Shown here: one piece after another, positions 11,511 to 22,274 of the stretch | Numbering within the stretch: the stretch's first letter is position 1 | Layout of the letters: every line of letters begins with the position of its first letter | DNA from: Ulva prolifera | Lineage: Eukaryota; Chlorophyta; Ulvophyceae; Ulvales; Ulvaceae | Assembly (NCBI GenBank): GCA_023078555.1 | Contig: CM041196.1 | Span: 1,178,001-1,242,000 of the forward strand | Direction: 5' to 3' | Length of the DNA stretch: 64,000 nt | The notes under the pieces: generated by a model | Databases searched by the model: none | What the model was told of the DNA's origin: nothing | Seen by the model: the letters and a program-made list of their open reading frames with translations, nothing else | Position numbers and translations under genes: made by a program

Positions 11511-11907
11511 TTCCACCACATAGATTTGTAGATGGGGGTGTGATGGAAGTCAGTGACTACACGTGGCGCCTCTGTGCGCCGCTACCCGTCTCATCCAGCG
11601 AGAATGCACCAAGGCAATAAAGGACTGCGTTCGGGCATGAGACATATTCACCCAACACAAGCACTGTGGAGCTATGTATCAAAGTACGCCATGGAATAGC
11701 AATGCCTACTTCCAGCGGCCCCGCACGGCCGCCGGCGTGCATGCGCGACACGGCTAGCGTGCTCACACACCCCTTTAATCGGTGGTGTTGATGATCGCCA
11801 AGCCCACACAACCACACTCTCTCACTCCCAAAGCCCGGGGTACATGGGGAAGGGGGGATTTGGGGGGGGGGAGGTTAATTCATATCAACCATGTAAATGC
11901 GTCACAG

Positions 11908-11941
<34 letters not shown>
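11908..11941. repeat. poly(C) homopolymer, 34 bases
   Basis: An uninterrupted run of C on the plus strand. On the minus strand it is a G34 tract that begins 23 bases after the oligopeptidase stop codon, so it would fall inside the 3' UTR if the transcript extends that far. Confidence 0.9.
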
Positions 11942-11943
<2 letters not shown>

Positions 11944-11964
11944 AAAACCCTTTCGGTGGGATGG

Positions 11965-14900
11965 CTACAGGGAGCCGTCATCATCGGTCCAGAACGGCCG
12001 GTCGCCCGTGCCGCCGCGCTGAAGCAGGCTCTGCAGCAGGAACGTCTTCTCGAGGGCGATCTGGTTGGCGTCGTCGTAGAAGTGCCCCCCGCCGTCCCAC
12101 AGCAGCAGCACCGGCGCGGCGGCCTGCTGGTGTGCGCGCAGCCGCCACGCGTACTTCACCGGCCCCCACCACTCCACGCGGCTGTCGCGCAGCCCCGCCG
12201 TCACCAGCACCGCCGGGAACCTGCACCGCCCTCGCGTGAGCCTCACACCGCCACCGCCACGCGGGGGTTCTGGAGCGTCATTGTAAATGGTAATTGGCTA
12301 CTGGTCCGCAGGGCAGCAGGGGGCCTGCTGTGCTGTGCTGTGCTGTGTCTAGAGGACCTGACCGTGCTGTGCCATCCACGCGAGCCGGCTGCAGACGTTA
12401 CGCAGCTGACGTTGCGAGGCAGTTGGTGAGTGGGAGTCTCGGCATTTGGTGCAATCATGCTGACTTTGAGTGCGAGCGGAGCGTGTGTGCGGGTTATACT
12501 AGAGTCGGGGAGCCTATCAGCAGCCCAAACTCTGGCTACACTTTGCCTCATCATCGGCCATTGCAATCAGACAGCGTCAGCCGCACGCGACATCTTGAGA
12601 AAGTTAATGCAGACAGGCCGGGGCGCACTCGCTGGGCGTGATGCTCTTGTGCGGCGACATGCGCGCCCACATCGGCGGCACCTCCGGGTCCGCCGGGTCC
12701 CCCCACTCCGCGTACTCGTGCGCCGTCAGCGGCAGCGACGGGTCCGTCATCGTGTTGAGGATCGTGACGAACGGCCGCCGCAGCAGCGTCGCCGCGAGCG
12801 CGAGCGGCACTTTGTTGAGGACGTGCGCGGCGAGCAGCGCGCCCGCGGAGAAGCCCTCAGCCGCGACGAGGCCGGGGGCCGTGATGCGGCGGTCGAACAG
12901 GTGGCGCAGCGCGGCCGCGTAGTCGTACATGGTCGCCCACTTGCGGTGGACTGTGGCGGCGAGGTGCCACGCGCGGCCGAGCTCGCCGCCGCCGCGCACG
13001 TGCGCGGTGATGATGACGACCCCCCTGCGTACTACGCTGAGATGTTTCGTTGCTAGATTGTGTGGCCTGCTTTGGTGCCCTGCCATGCCCCGGCCAAAGC
13101 TCTGGTGAAGTAGGTGTTATGCGCAACGATATAATGGGCTTTGCAGCTGCAGTACCACCGTGGCGACGTGAGACATCAGTCCACACGAATGCATGCTGAG
13201 CCGGCTCTGAGTACGCTGTCCCAAACGCGACGCCGGAGCGAGCACATTCGATGAATGCAAGAAGCAAAGTAAAGTCGATGATCTACATATGCCTCGTACA
13301 TCCGCAGAGGCGCACGCGCACACGCATGGGTGCGGCCGTTCCCCATGCCCCAAAGCAAAAGAATGATCATTTGTATTTGCCAGGGTCGCAGAGCTGGCAA
13401 CGGACCTGTTCAGCAGCGGGAGGTCGTCAGGGTGGAACCCTACATCCGCGCAGAGGCCGTACGCGCCGTACGCACGCAGCACCGCCGGCCGCGGCCGCCC
13501 GCCAAGGTCGCCTTGCCACGCGAGCGTCAGCGGCATCTCGGCGCCGCCGCCGGCGCGGCGCGCGATGCGGGCCTCCGCTGCGGAGTGGTCGTCAGCCTCC
13601 GCACCCTCCTCATCGGCGGCCGCCGGGCCGTCGCCGGTGGAGGCGGCGGCCTCGACACGCGGGAGGAGGCTGTACACCATCTCGAGGTAGTCGGACTCCT
13701 GCGGCGCCTCCGCGACTGGCACCTGCGCATGCATGGTGAGGCCTTACAATGGGCTTCCGGCGGCCGTGGCTGCGGCGAAATGTGCTGCAAATCCATCTCT
13801 GAGACCACTGATGCAAGACAGCAGTGCGGGCCGTGCCTGTCCTGCAGATGGTCAGACTGCACAGGCACCGGCAACCCATGCAACCCGATTCACGCTGCCG
13901 AGGATGCGCAGGCACCGGAGGAAGCATGCAGTCTCGTATGACCCCATGTGGACACAGCCGCCAAACACCCAGCAGTTGCAAGGAGAGTCTGTGGGAATGA
14001 CAGGAGCGTGGCGCTGCTACGACCATGCAGCGTGCGGGTCAGCCATGGGCGACCGCGGTGTCGCACACAGCACACAGCAAACGCCAGCGTCCTACGTAAA
14101 GCCCGGTTCGCGCAAAAGAGGTGGTGCGATTGGGGCGCCTGCTTGCGGCTGAGTCCGCCGTATGCATGGGCCATGGTGGCTTGGCTGGCAGTAGCACGGG
14201 GGCGCACGTGGAGCCGCTGCGTGCGGATGCCCTCCACCGCCTCCACCGCCTCCGCAGGCAGCGGCGCAACCGGCAGCAGCCGCCGCGTCGCGAGGTCAAA
14301 GCTCAGCTCGCGCTCCGGGTGCGCCGGCGACGCCGCGTGGCACACGTACACCCCGGCCCCAAAGTCCAGGTTTGCGCCGGGGGCCACCTGCAGCGCCCAG
14401 TCCGGCAGCGGCAGCGCCGGCAGCGCCTCCAGCAGCTGCGGCTCCGGCGCGGCCGCGGCCGCGGCCGGCGCCGCGGCGGCCGCGTCGATGCCGAACAGCC
14501 CCCACGGCGCCGTCAGCAGCAGCGGCACGCCGTCGCGGCGGCAGCACAGCACGAGGTGGTCGCGGAAGAGGACCATGTCCTCGAGCGCGATCACGGCGTT
14601 GGGGCTGCGGAGGGCTGCGGCGGAGGCGCGGGCGGGGGCGGGCGTGGCGACGGCGCGGGTGATGAGGGGGTGCCACGCGGCGCGTGCCCCGGGGGGCTCC
14701 CCCGGCGCCGGAGGCGCTGGCGGCAGACACACGGATATCCGATACTCTGGAGACTCGGCGGCGGCGGTGGCGGCGGCTGCCTCGGGCGCATCGTCATCCG
14801 CAGGTGGCATCGAATGCATGATGACGAGGCGCCCGTGTGCGTGGCACACCCAGTACAGTAGGCCTTCACGCACACGGGATCCGTGAGCGAGGTGTGTGGC

Positions 14901-17329
14901 CACACACCCACATGTGGGTGTTTGTGCGTGGAGGGCGCATGGGGGGTTGCGTGCATGCGGGTGGTGTTGAGTGGCTGTGGTGCCTTGAGGTGGTTCCGTT
15001 CTGGGCAATGGCTGCAGTGTGGCAATGGTTCTGCGATGGGCCAGCGCAGCTCATACCTCTCCGCCTTACATAGGCTCTGCAATACGCTTGTGCCAGTGGC
15101 GTGAGGTCGATGCCCACATGCATGCAGCCGCCATTAGGCACCCGAAAGCGAGAGGCGCGCTCGATCTACGACCTGCTCTCCGGGTGTCCACACACTGTGG
15201 GCGGTGGAGGCCGCTTATCAATGTGACTAACCCCAAGATTTATGACCTAACATGCTCCAGATTTGAAGCTTGCTGTACAGCGAAAGCCATTTTCGAGGAG
15301 GTGCGCTTTATCACAGCTCAGTGCTCGGATTCTACTTGACACTTTTTTGAACAGGAGCACATGGAGTGCACTTATGAAGAGATTGCTTCGGGGAGGGGGG
15401 GTGTTCACCTGGGCAGCGGCGGTGCACGAGCGCGGGCGCGGCGGAGGGGTCCGCGGAGTCCATGGTGTGCACCTCGGTGGCCGTCTTGCTCATCGCGGTG
15501 ATGGTGACATAGCGCGCGTCGCGCGTCGCGCTCACGTGCACGCTGAAACCCTCCTCCTCCTGTGAACGACGCCAACTCTGAGCTGACGAGGCCACACTGA
15601 CCATGAACGACTGCTCCAGCTGTCAGCTTTACTCAGGCCGGTGATATGGAGGATCACGACCCATGTGACCGACAGACCGCACATGCAGGTGCAGGTGCAT
15701 AGTTGCGATGCGGGCCCGCGATTGCGGGGCACTCCTAATGATCAGGGTTCCCACGCGAAGACAAAAGAAATAACCTACGACCTCCCAGCAGCAGCGCTTG
15801 GGGGGGGGGGGGGGGGGGGGGGGGCAGGGGCGCATGCTCAGTGAGCATGCGTGCAGGCTTTCAGGCTGCAAAGTGGCAGTGTGGGCAGGAGCCACGTGAG
15901 CAGCCTTCGGCCATTGTGAGAGCACCCCCGCAGGCTGGCGCACCGTTCGGGGGCCGAACACTGCTGCGCCGAAGCAACTGTGGCTCAAGCGACTCTGCTT
16001 GCTCCGCCTGAAGGGCCACTACAGGACCTCGTACGAAAGCACCACGCCACAACGGCCGCACACGCAGGCCGAGGCTGAGGCGCCGCTGCTGTTGTTTTTG
16101 CTGTAGGCGTGTGAGCCGAACCCCCGCTGTTAGACGTGTGAACCAAACCTCGCTGTGTTGGATGTGAGTGGAGACAGCTCCGACAGGTCCCATGCGCGAT
16201 AGCACGGGTGGTAGCGCAGCAGATATCTCTGTTGAGGTGATGAAGCACAGTGGGAGGGGTGATGGGAACCGGACCTCCTCATAGAGCAGCCGGTCTAGAG
16301 CTTCAGGGGTGCCCACTCGGTGGAGCCAGGCCTCTGTGGGGGTGGCAAGAGCACCGACACGGCTGTACACCACATGCTGGCCATCTGCGAGCCACTGCAG
16401 AGTGCCGACGGCTTCCAGGGCCTCGCTATGGGTGTGTGAGTTTGCGTCAGCACCAGTCTGCATCACGCCTGAGAAGCAGACTGTTGTTCCGACTGGCTTG
16501 ATCAGGGCGGTGAAGGCATCTGGATGGCGGCCATCGTTGACCAAGATGGCGACCTTGTCTTGGTCAGGACTCAAGCGTAGGTCTGCGATCTGGTGGAAGG
16601 CGTCCCCGAAGTCGTCTGCAAGAGTGAGTGCGGGTCAGGCTCGCTGGGGAACAACACAGTGGACAAAGTGCACAGCTGAGCATATGCGTCGTCGACGCAA
16701 GGACGGTGTAATCAAGGAATAGGTGTATACATACCGTGCTCGGCGGATGCGATGACTGTTCGAGCGCCACCCGCTGCTTCCTTCATCCAGCATGGTGCCC
16801 CAGAGGGAGTAGATGATGCTAGCAGCTTGCTGTCCCCGAAGACTGCGGGCTCATCAGCCTACGCGAGACAGCCGACATGAAAAGAAACATGAGTGCCAAG
16901 CATATAGCGCTCAGCTATCATTTTGGGATGTCTCAACGTCAACCTGTTGGTTCCGGGGACTCCTTCAAGGACTGGCAGTGATCATACCTTCTGGAACGCA
17001 CGCCGGTACTTCAGGATCTCATGAAATACCTGTTTACGTAGTGTTGACTTGAAGACGTCGGAAGACCGCAGGCGCTGGTCTTCCTCGACCATGGCTGTAT
17101 GCGTGGCATTTGGATCATCTCCGAGATCCGAGTACTCATCAAACCACTGCACATTGCCTATCCGACGTTCGCCTTTCTTCTTCAGGAACTGATTGAGAGC
17201 TGGTATGGCCCACTGAAACGCCGAGCGAGCTCCTGCGCCGTCGAAGCTGGCAGGACCAGCGACTGACGACACAGATAACAGCACATCTCTGCCGGCTGAC
17301 GCCGCGCGGCAGACATGTCTTGCAAGCAT
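11965..17329 (-). CDS. S9A prolyl oligopeptidase / oligopeptidase B-like serine peptidase
   Basis: Eight minus-strand exons (16988-17329, 16735-16858, 16275-16615, 15409-15559, 14208-14863, 13406-13722, 12629-13024, 11965-12220) join in phase to 860 residues. The N-terminal half has propeller-like blades (WLADGQHVVYSRV, TRDARYVTITA). The C-terminal half is the hydrolase: AVLRAYGAYG, then TAHVRGGGELGRAWH, nucleophile Ser in GFSAGA, Asp in LVTAGLRDSRVEWW and His in GGHFYDD. These match the S9A order and the Arg-Gly-Gly-Gly-Glu signature. The start at ATG 17329 leaves an Arg/Ala/Ser-rich leader (MLARHVCRAASAGR) that could be an organelle presequence. Poly-Ala in exon 5 and an acidic/Ala stretch in exon 6 look like lineage insertions. 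It probably cleaves short peptides after Pro or basic residues; the specificity cannot be read here. Confidence 0.88.
15800..15824. repeat. poly(G) homopolymer, 25 bases
   Basis: A run of G on the plus strand inside intron 3 of the minus-strand oligopeptidase gene. In the gene's sense direction it is poly(C), about 240 bases before the acceptor of exon 4. Confidence 0.9.
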
Positions 17330-18068
17330 ATCAACATTTACAATTCACCTCGATAGGTATACAAGCTTCAATAATATGCAAGAAGGCACACAGCGTGCGC
17401 TTCTCAAGAACAGATATGTACACCGGGACGGGATTGCTGCCAAACAACGCCATTTGGCCGAAGCTGGACAAATCATTCGCACGCCATTGTTCTGGTCCAC
17501 CATGATGTGCAGTATGTCACATCTCGCGTCTAGCGCGCCAGGTTCGGCAGGTATGGGCAGTCTCGACATGGCGCAAGTTGATCACCCTCGTACTGTACAC
17601 GTGGCATTGACAGCCCAGCTGGCCCACCACATGTGCAAGCCGTGCGCAGCCCGCAGATAATAAGGTCAGCGCTGCGGAGGCACAGCTCCGGCGTAGGTTG
17701 ATGAGCCGCACGTTTGATTGGCCACTGCGAATTCACCCCCGGCCCGTGGGCCTCAAGCTGCCTAGCTGAAGAGTCTGCATGTAAGAGATGTCCAAGAAAT
17801 ATCATACGCACACGATCTGCTCACGTTTTCCAGTAGATTCACGGCCGTTCACCGGTAGCGCTTGCGATAAATGTTACACACGGCCACCCGGTTCCTGGGA
17901 ATTGTTTACTTTAATTATAATCCTATATATGCAGCATCAGTTGATTCAAACGCCATACCAGGCCACAGCGGCCGCCTTCGGTATTGCATGCTGCAGCAGG
18001 CGCTCCCATCCGGCTGCAGCTGGCAGGTGAGCTGTTGAAGCACGAGGTTGGTGTGAAGATGAAGATCT

Positions 18069-18111
18069 GTGATAGTCCAGTGGTAGAGCGGTCTTATCAC
18101 TGGACTGTCAC
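18069..18111. repeat. imperfect inverted repeat (hairpin)
   Basis: The 14-base arm GTGATAGTCCAGTG (18069-18082) is matched by CACTGGACTGTCAC (18098-18111), with one mismatch (a G-U pair in RNA) and a 15-base loop containing GGTAGAGCGG. The left arm and loop resemble a tRNA A box, but no T-arm or acceptor stem follows. Confidence 0.6.
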
Positions 18112-18783
18112 AAGATCCCCGCAGGAGATCTGGGCAGGGGGTAGTCTAGACATTGGCGGCGTCCCAGCCGACGACGCTGTAGCTGGCCCGGCCAGCCGGA
18201 CCGAGGCGAGTGTGTGCCTGCACTGCTGTAGTGAGGCTGTTGGTGCATGCATAGGCCTCCGGAGCGGATGGATCCATAGCAAGCAGTTATTCCGGTCCCT
18301 GCGGCGCCCGCGCTGGCGTAGCACCTCGCCCGGGCCAAGGCGGCACAACACACCGGCCGCTCTGGGCCCGTTGCAACCCATGGGGGGCGCAGCGCCGCCA
18401 ATCGGATGTGGTCGGGGCGAGGGTGACGGCAGCACGGGCGGTCGGGGTGGAGAGGGCGGCCTGAGAGGCTGTGGGGAGCGCTCCTCGCATGATGCTCCTC
18501 GCAGTCGGCCGCGGAGCCGCGCCTGTGGTGCAGCCGCAGTTGTTCACGCCACGCATCGGCAGACGTGATGCATGCCAGCTGTCCCTCTAGAGGGACCTCC
18601 CGGGAGCCGGACCGGGACGTCCCGTACGGCCAGCCTCAGGAATCGGCCGCGGCTGCATGACGGCGGCGCCACGGTCTGTACACGCGGCAGATGGGAGCGT
18701 GGTTACGGGGGTGAGGGGAAGATCTGTTCTTGGAGGCATCTCCACTGGGCATGGGAACAGCGATTGGAGCCTACAGGCAGCTA

Positions 18784-18786
<3 letters not shown>

Positions 18787-18813
<27 letters not shown>
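18787..18813. repeat. poly(C) homopolymer, 27 bases
   Basis: An uninterrupted C run in the spacer upstream of the oligopeptidase gene. No gene context is evident. Confidence 0.9.
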
Positions 18814-18814
<1 letters not shown>

Positions 18815-20040
18815 TGGGCTCATCTTGGACTAGACCTGAACAGTGATCAGAACATTACATGCTAGTGAGGGATGTTAGGTGGACTCTGAGCTGTCAGAGG
18901 ATCGTGCACGTGCAAGTTGCCACAGAAGAGTGGACGGGCAGACACACATGTGTCGGCATACGTGGTCCCGTTAACTCGGAGTTGTTAATGTCCAAGGAGA
19001 CACCATGCAAGAGTGGACGGGTAGACACAAATATGGCACAAGAATCTCGAAACAGCATGAGACACATGCAACTTGGTTGCAACACAAATGTAGCCCTCGC
19101 ATTGTACGCCTCGCCACATCACGGTTGATGTCCAGCATGCGTTAGTCAAATGACCTCGATCTGCATCAGAAACCGAGATACACGTGGCTTCAGGGAATCT
19201 GCTGCCTGGCCGCGGGACTGTGTAGTGTGGTCAGGACGAGTCTAGTCTGGCCTTCATACAGCCCACTGCCCCAGAGATGCTTTGCGTGTTCGCAGTATCG
19301 CTTGTGTGAGTGTGCGGTCTCGCTTGTCATATGATTCACGAGGTAGTCTTCGGTTGAGGTCTGAACGTGTGTGCGACGACCACCGCGATTTCAATGCTGT
19401 TCCCTCCCGTACAGCTGATTTCCTTGGGAAGTTGCATGGATATGCGCATATCTCACCTCAAGTACATGGCCATGCCTGTGCTGTCTAGGTGTGCAAGTGG
19501 AGCGCAGCTTACTTCTGCTTCAGCAAGAGTGTGGCACAAGCGGTAACAGGAGAGCTAATGCTTCTATATGATGAGCTATCTAATGCTACTATAGCTCCTT
19601 TTGGGAACAGTGGTACGAGACACCAGCTATATGCGTAGCTTGAAACTTCAGTTTTCGTGTTCAGATGCAGTATGCCTTACCAGATATACACAGGCTCGTA
19701 TCGCTTTGCTGTCTCTAGACAGGTAATGTATTCCGATCTTAGAAAATGGCACTGGTTCTGGTGGCAGGTTACAGGACCGTGGGCCTGTGAGGGCATGGAC
19801 AAATGTGTACCACGGCAGTGCCAACAGAACCATAAGTTGTTACGGTTTTATCATGCCCAGAATGCTATATCAGCAATCCTATCCACCAAGCATCACTTTT
19901 CTCTGTACCTAAAGCAGGACTTTCTGATGTTACCAATGCAGGCATACCTGCTCGTCGTAGCCGGCCACTGAATGTATTGTGTTGGCTGCAAATCGGGTTT
20001 TCCCACTCGTTCTGGTTATACCAGCATACACCTTGGCATC

Positions 20041-20078
20041 AGTGTACACCGAAGTTCAGTGTACACCGAAGTTCAGTG
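20041..20078. repeat. 17-bp tandem duplication
   Basis: The unit AGTGTACACCGAAGTTC is repeated twice head-to-tail, starting at 20041 and 20058. The spacer around it has no gene. Confidence 0.85.
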
Positions 20079-20447
20079 ACTGAACATGTGGATCACATGC
20101 TGCAGCATGCCTTGGGTGCCACAAGGCAGTCATCGCAGTCGTAGCTTAGAAACAACATGTGAATGTGCGTAGACGTTGATGCAGACAAGCTGTTCACAGT
20201 GTCATGCCAACTATGAGACAGCTGTGAGGAGAAAATCAATGCAGTGATGGCCAACAATTGCATTGCATGGTAGGCAGCAGCTTTATAATGAAATTACAAT
20301 GAATTTTCTACTCTATATCTAGCTCATCATGAGAACCCTTGCAGGCAAACGAAGAGCTGCACTACTGTGGTGAGACAACCCACACCGCCTATCCATCCTA
20401 TCACCTGATCGGCAACTACTGTCCAATCAGGCTGTGTGGTGTGCGGC

Positions 20448-21854
20448 TTAGTGATCAGGGACAACCTCCTCGACGATGGTCTCGGCGTTGGAGCCAGCGG
20501 TGGAGCCCCCAGCGTTGCCGTCGGCGCCGTCATATGTCTCGCAGCCCTCGATCTCAAGGAACTTGGAACCAGTGGCGGCGGTGACAGTGGTCTGGGCCTC
20601 AGCAGAGAGGCAGCCGGTCTCGACGATGGCCTCAGCGAAGGCGAATGTCCAGACCTTGGCGTAGGCGACAGCAGCACAGTTGGTGTAGGCAGCAGCCCAG
20701 GCAGCCTCGTTGCCACGAGCGCAAGCCTGCACCTCAGCCTTGGCGAACACAGAAGCAGTGAGGTCGATGAATGTGGAAGCCTGGGCGATGGAGAGTGACA
20801 TGACGTCGACCTCGCAGTGGCACGAGGCGTACGCAGATGCCACAGCGGAGGCGTGGGCGGATGCGGTGGCCTCAGCCCAAGCAGCGGCGGTTGCGGAGGC
20901 AGAGGCGCAGCCAAAGGCGTTGCCGACAGAGACGCAGTCAGCCTGGGCGGAGGCCACTGCCTTGGCCACAGCAACGCCAGCGGCCTCAGCATAGCCAAGC
21001 ACCTGGACGATGGAGCCAGTCCAGTCCTCGTCACAGAACGCGGTCAGAGCCTGAGTGCACAGGTGGAGGTGAGCATCCTTCATGTCAGAGTACACTGATG
21101 CGGATGCAGAGCTGCTGCAAGTGGCATAGGAACCGGTGGAGCCCCCAGTGACGGTGTATGCACCATGGCCTGTTGTGCCCTCATCGCCCTCGTTGCCCTC
21201 ATCACCCTCATTGCCCTCGTTGCCTTCGTTACCCTCATCGCCCTCGTTGCCCTCGTTGCCCTCATCGCCCTCATCGCCCTCTTCGCCTTCGTCGCCCTCA
21301 TCGCCCTCGTTGCCCTCGTTGCCCTCATCGCCCTCATGACCCTCGTTGCCCTCGTCACCCTCGTTCCCCTCGTCTCCTTCATCGCCCTCATTCATCTCAG
21401 CACCTTCGTCGCCCTCATCGCCTTCATCGCCCTCGTCGCCCTCATTGCCCTCGTTGCCCTCATGTCCTTCGTCACCCTCATTGCCCTCATTGCCCTCGTC
21501 GCCCTCGTCTCCTTCGTCGAGGCCTTTGTCCCCCTCGTCACCTTCATTGCCCTCATTGCCCTCGTCCCCCTCGTCACCTTCATTGCCCTCATTGCCCTCG
21601 TTCCCCTCATCACCCTCATTGCCCTCATTGCCCTCATCGCCCTCGTCACCGACGCCATGGGCAAGCGTGTGCGTGTATGTGTATGTTGGCTTGATCAGGT
21701 GGGTGTGTTCCCAGGCGAAGGGGTCTGGTGACACCATGGAGGTCAGCAGCTCGCGGCCGTGGCGCACGCCGGTGGCGGCCATCTGCTTGTGGCCGACGGT
21801 GTGATCAACAGAGGATGCTGCTGCTGCGGCAGAGCCAGCCATCATCATGCTCAT
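20448..21854 (-). CDS. Ala-rich, Cys-containing protein with long Gly-Asp/Asn-Glu repeat
   Basis: From ATG 21854 the frame gives 468 residues. There is a short Met/Ala-rich start, a linker with a His/Tyr/Thr-rich segment, then about 50 triplets of Gly-(Asp or Asn)-Glu. The C-terminal domain of about 230 residues has small residues alternating with others (ASASATAAAWAEATASAHA, AVAYAKVWTFAFAEAIV) and about a dozen Cys. Alternating Ala/Ser suggests beta-rich or silk-like packing, and the Cys suggest an oxidising compartment; both are inference. The frame stays open upstream past an acceptor (GTGCAG before 21875), so a first exon with a signal peptide may lie near 22.0-22.2 kb, below a TATA box. 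The triplets link it to the secreted protein at 8.6 kb. No family is recognised. Confidence 0.75.
   Translation of the reverse strand: MSMMMAGSAAAAASSVDHTVGHKQMAATGVRHGRELLTSMVSPDPFAWEHTHLIKPTYTYTHTLAHGVGDEGDEGNEGNEGDEGNEGNEGNEGDEGDEGNEGNEGDEGDKGLDEGDEGDEGNEGNEGDEGHEGNEGNEGDEGDEGDEGDEGAEMNEGDEGDEGNEGDEGNEGHEGDEGNEGNEGDEGDEGEEGDEGDEGNEGNEGDEGNEGNEGNEGDEGNEGDEGTTGHGAYTVTGGSTGSYATCSSSASASVYSDMKDAHLHLCTQALTAFCDEDWTGSIVQVLGYAEAAGVAVAKAVASAQADCVSVGNAFGCASASATAAAWAEATASAHASAVASAYASCHCEVDVMSLSIAQASTFIDLTASVFAKAEVQACARGNEAAWAAAYTNCAAVAYAKVWTFAFAEAIVETGCLSAEAQTTVTAATGSKFLEIEGCETYDGADGNAGGSTAGSNAETIVEEVVPDH
21178..21650 (-). repeat. coding minisatellite, 9-bp unit
   Basis: A long array of a 9-base unit reading GAG-GGC-(A/G)AT/C on the minus strand, encoding Glu-Gly-Asn/Asp, with about 50 copies. 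Variation is mainly the Asn/Asp switch and synonymous third positions. A few units have drifted (Lys, His, Ala-Glu-Met, Leu-Asp). Synonymous diversity implies the array is old or maintained as protein. Confidence 0.9.
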
Positions 21855-22264
21855 CACTGATGCGTAGATCCTGCACGGCAAACATGGTAAGGCAGCTGCA
21901 TGGCATCCTGTGACATGGTAAGGCCAATATATTATAGTATATATTATTCTACTATACTATATAGTAGTACTGGCATGCATGTCAAAACCTAAATGGTGTG
22001 AGAAACACTGTACATGTCAGCCAAGGCTGCGGCTGCCGGTGACGGTAGAACAAGTGTTTGCGCAAGAATGGTGCAGAGCGTGGGAGGCGTACATGGTGTT
22101 AGGGTTGGGGTGTGGAGAGGCTGTGGAGAGTGGTGCTGAAGCTGGTGGCACTATTACTGCAGAAGCAGTGGAGAGTACGTGTGATAGCTTGAGCAGGAGG
22201 AGCTGTTGAGAACAGGTCGAAGCTGATGGAGTGTTGGTAGACAAATCGTACTGGGTGCGGTGCT

Positions 22265-22271
22265 TATATAG
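22265..22271 (-). promoter_or_regulatory. TATA box for the Ala-rich repeat-protein gene
   Basis: The minus strand reads CTATATAAGC here, a strong TATA match about 410 bases upstream of the ATG at 21854. With a start site about 30 bases downstream there is room for a 5' exon and an intron ending at the acceptor before 21875. Confidence 0.45.
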
Positions 22272-22274
22272 TGT

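Larger units (their letters stand above)
17330..20440. other. gene-poor 3.1-kb interval
   Basis: I find no supported gene. It holds the 5' flank of the oligopeptidase gene, an imperfect hairpin at 18069-18111, a C27 run at 18787-18813, a 17-bp tandem duplication at 20041-20076 and G+C-poor sequence near 19550-20330. A plus-strand frame at 19657-19971 is open and Trp-rich but lies in low-G+C sequence without splice-site or motif support. Confidence 0.5.

Noticed and set aside
18069-18111. tRNA-like segment with an A-box match (TAGTCCAGTGGTAGAGCG) and a CTGTCAC resembling a tRNA-Asp anticodon loop
   Set aside because: The D stem does not pair properly, the anticodon stem is absent, and no T arm or acceptor stem follows. 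The dominant structure is a simple hairpin.
19657-19971. 104-residue plus frame rich in Trp and Tyr
   Set aside because: Low G+C content unlike real exons here, no splice sites that extend it, no family.
21158-21694. Long plus-strand open frames across the Glu-Gly-Asp minisatellite (Pro/Ser- or Cys/Pro/His-rich)
   Set aside because: A 9-base period keeps all frames open on both strands. Only the minus frame has a sensible start, a non-repeat domain and a stop.
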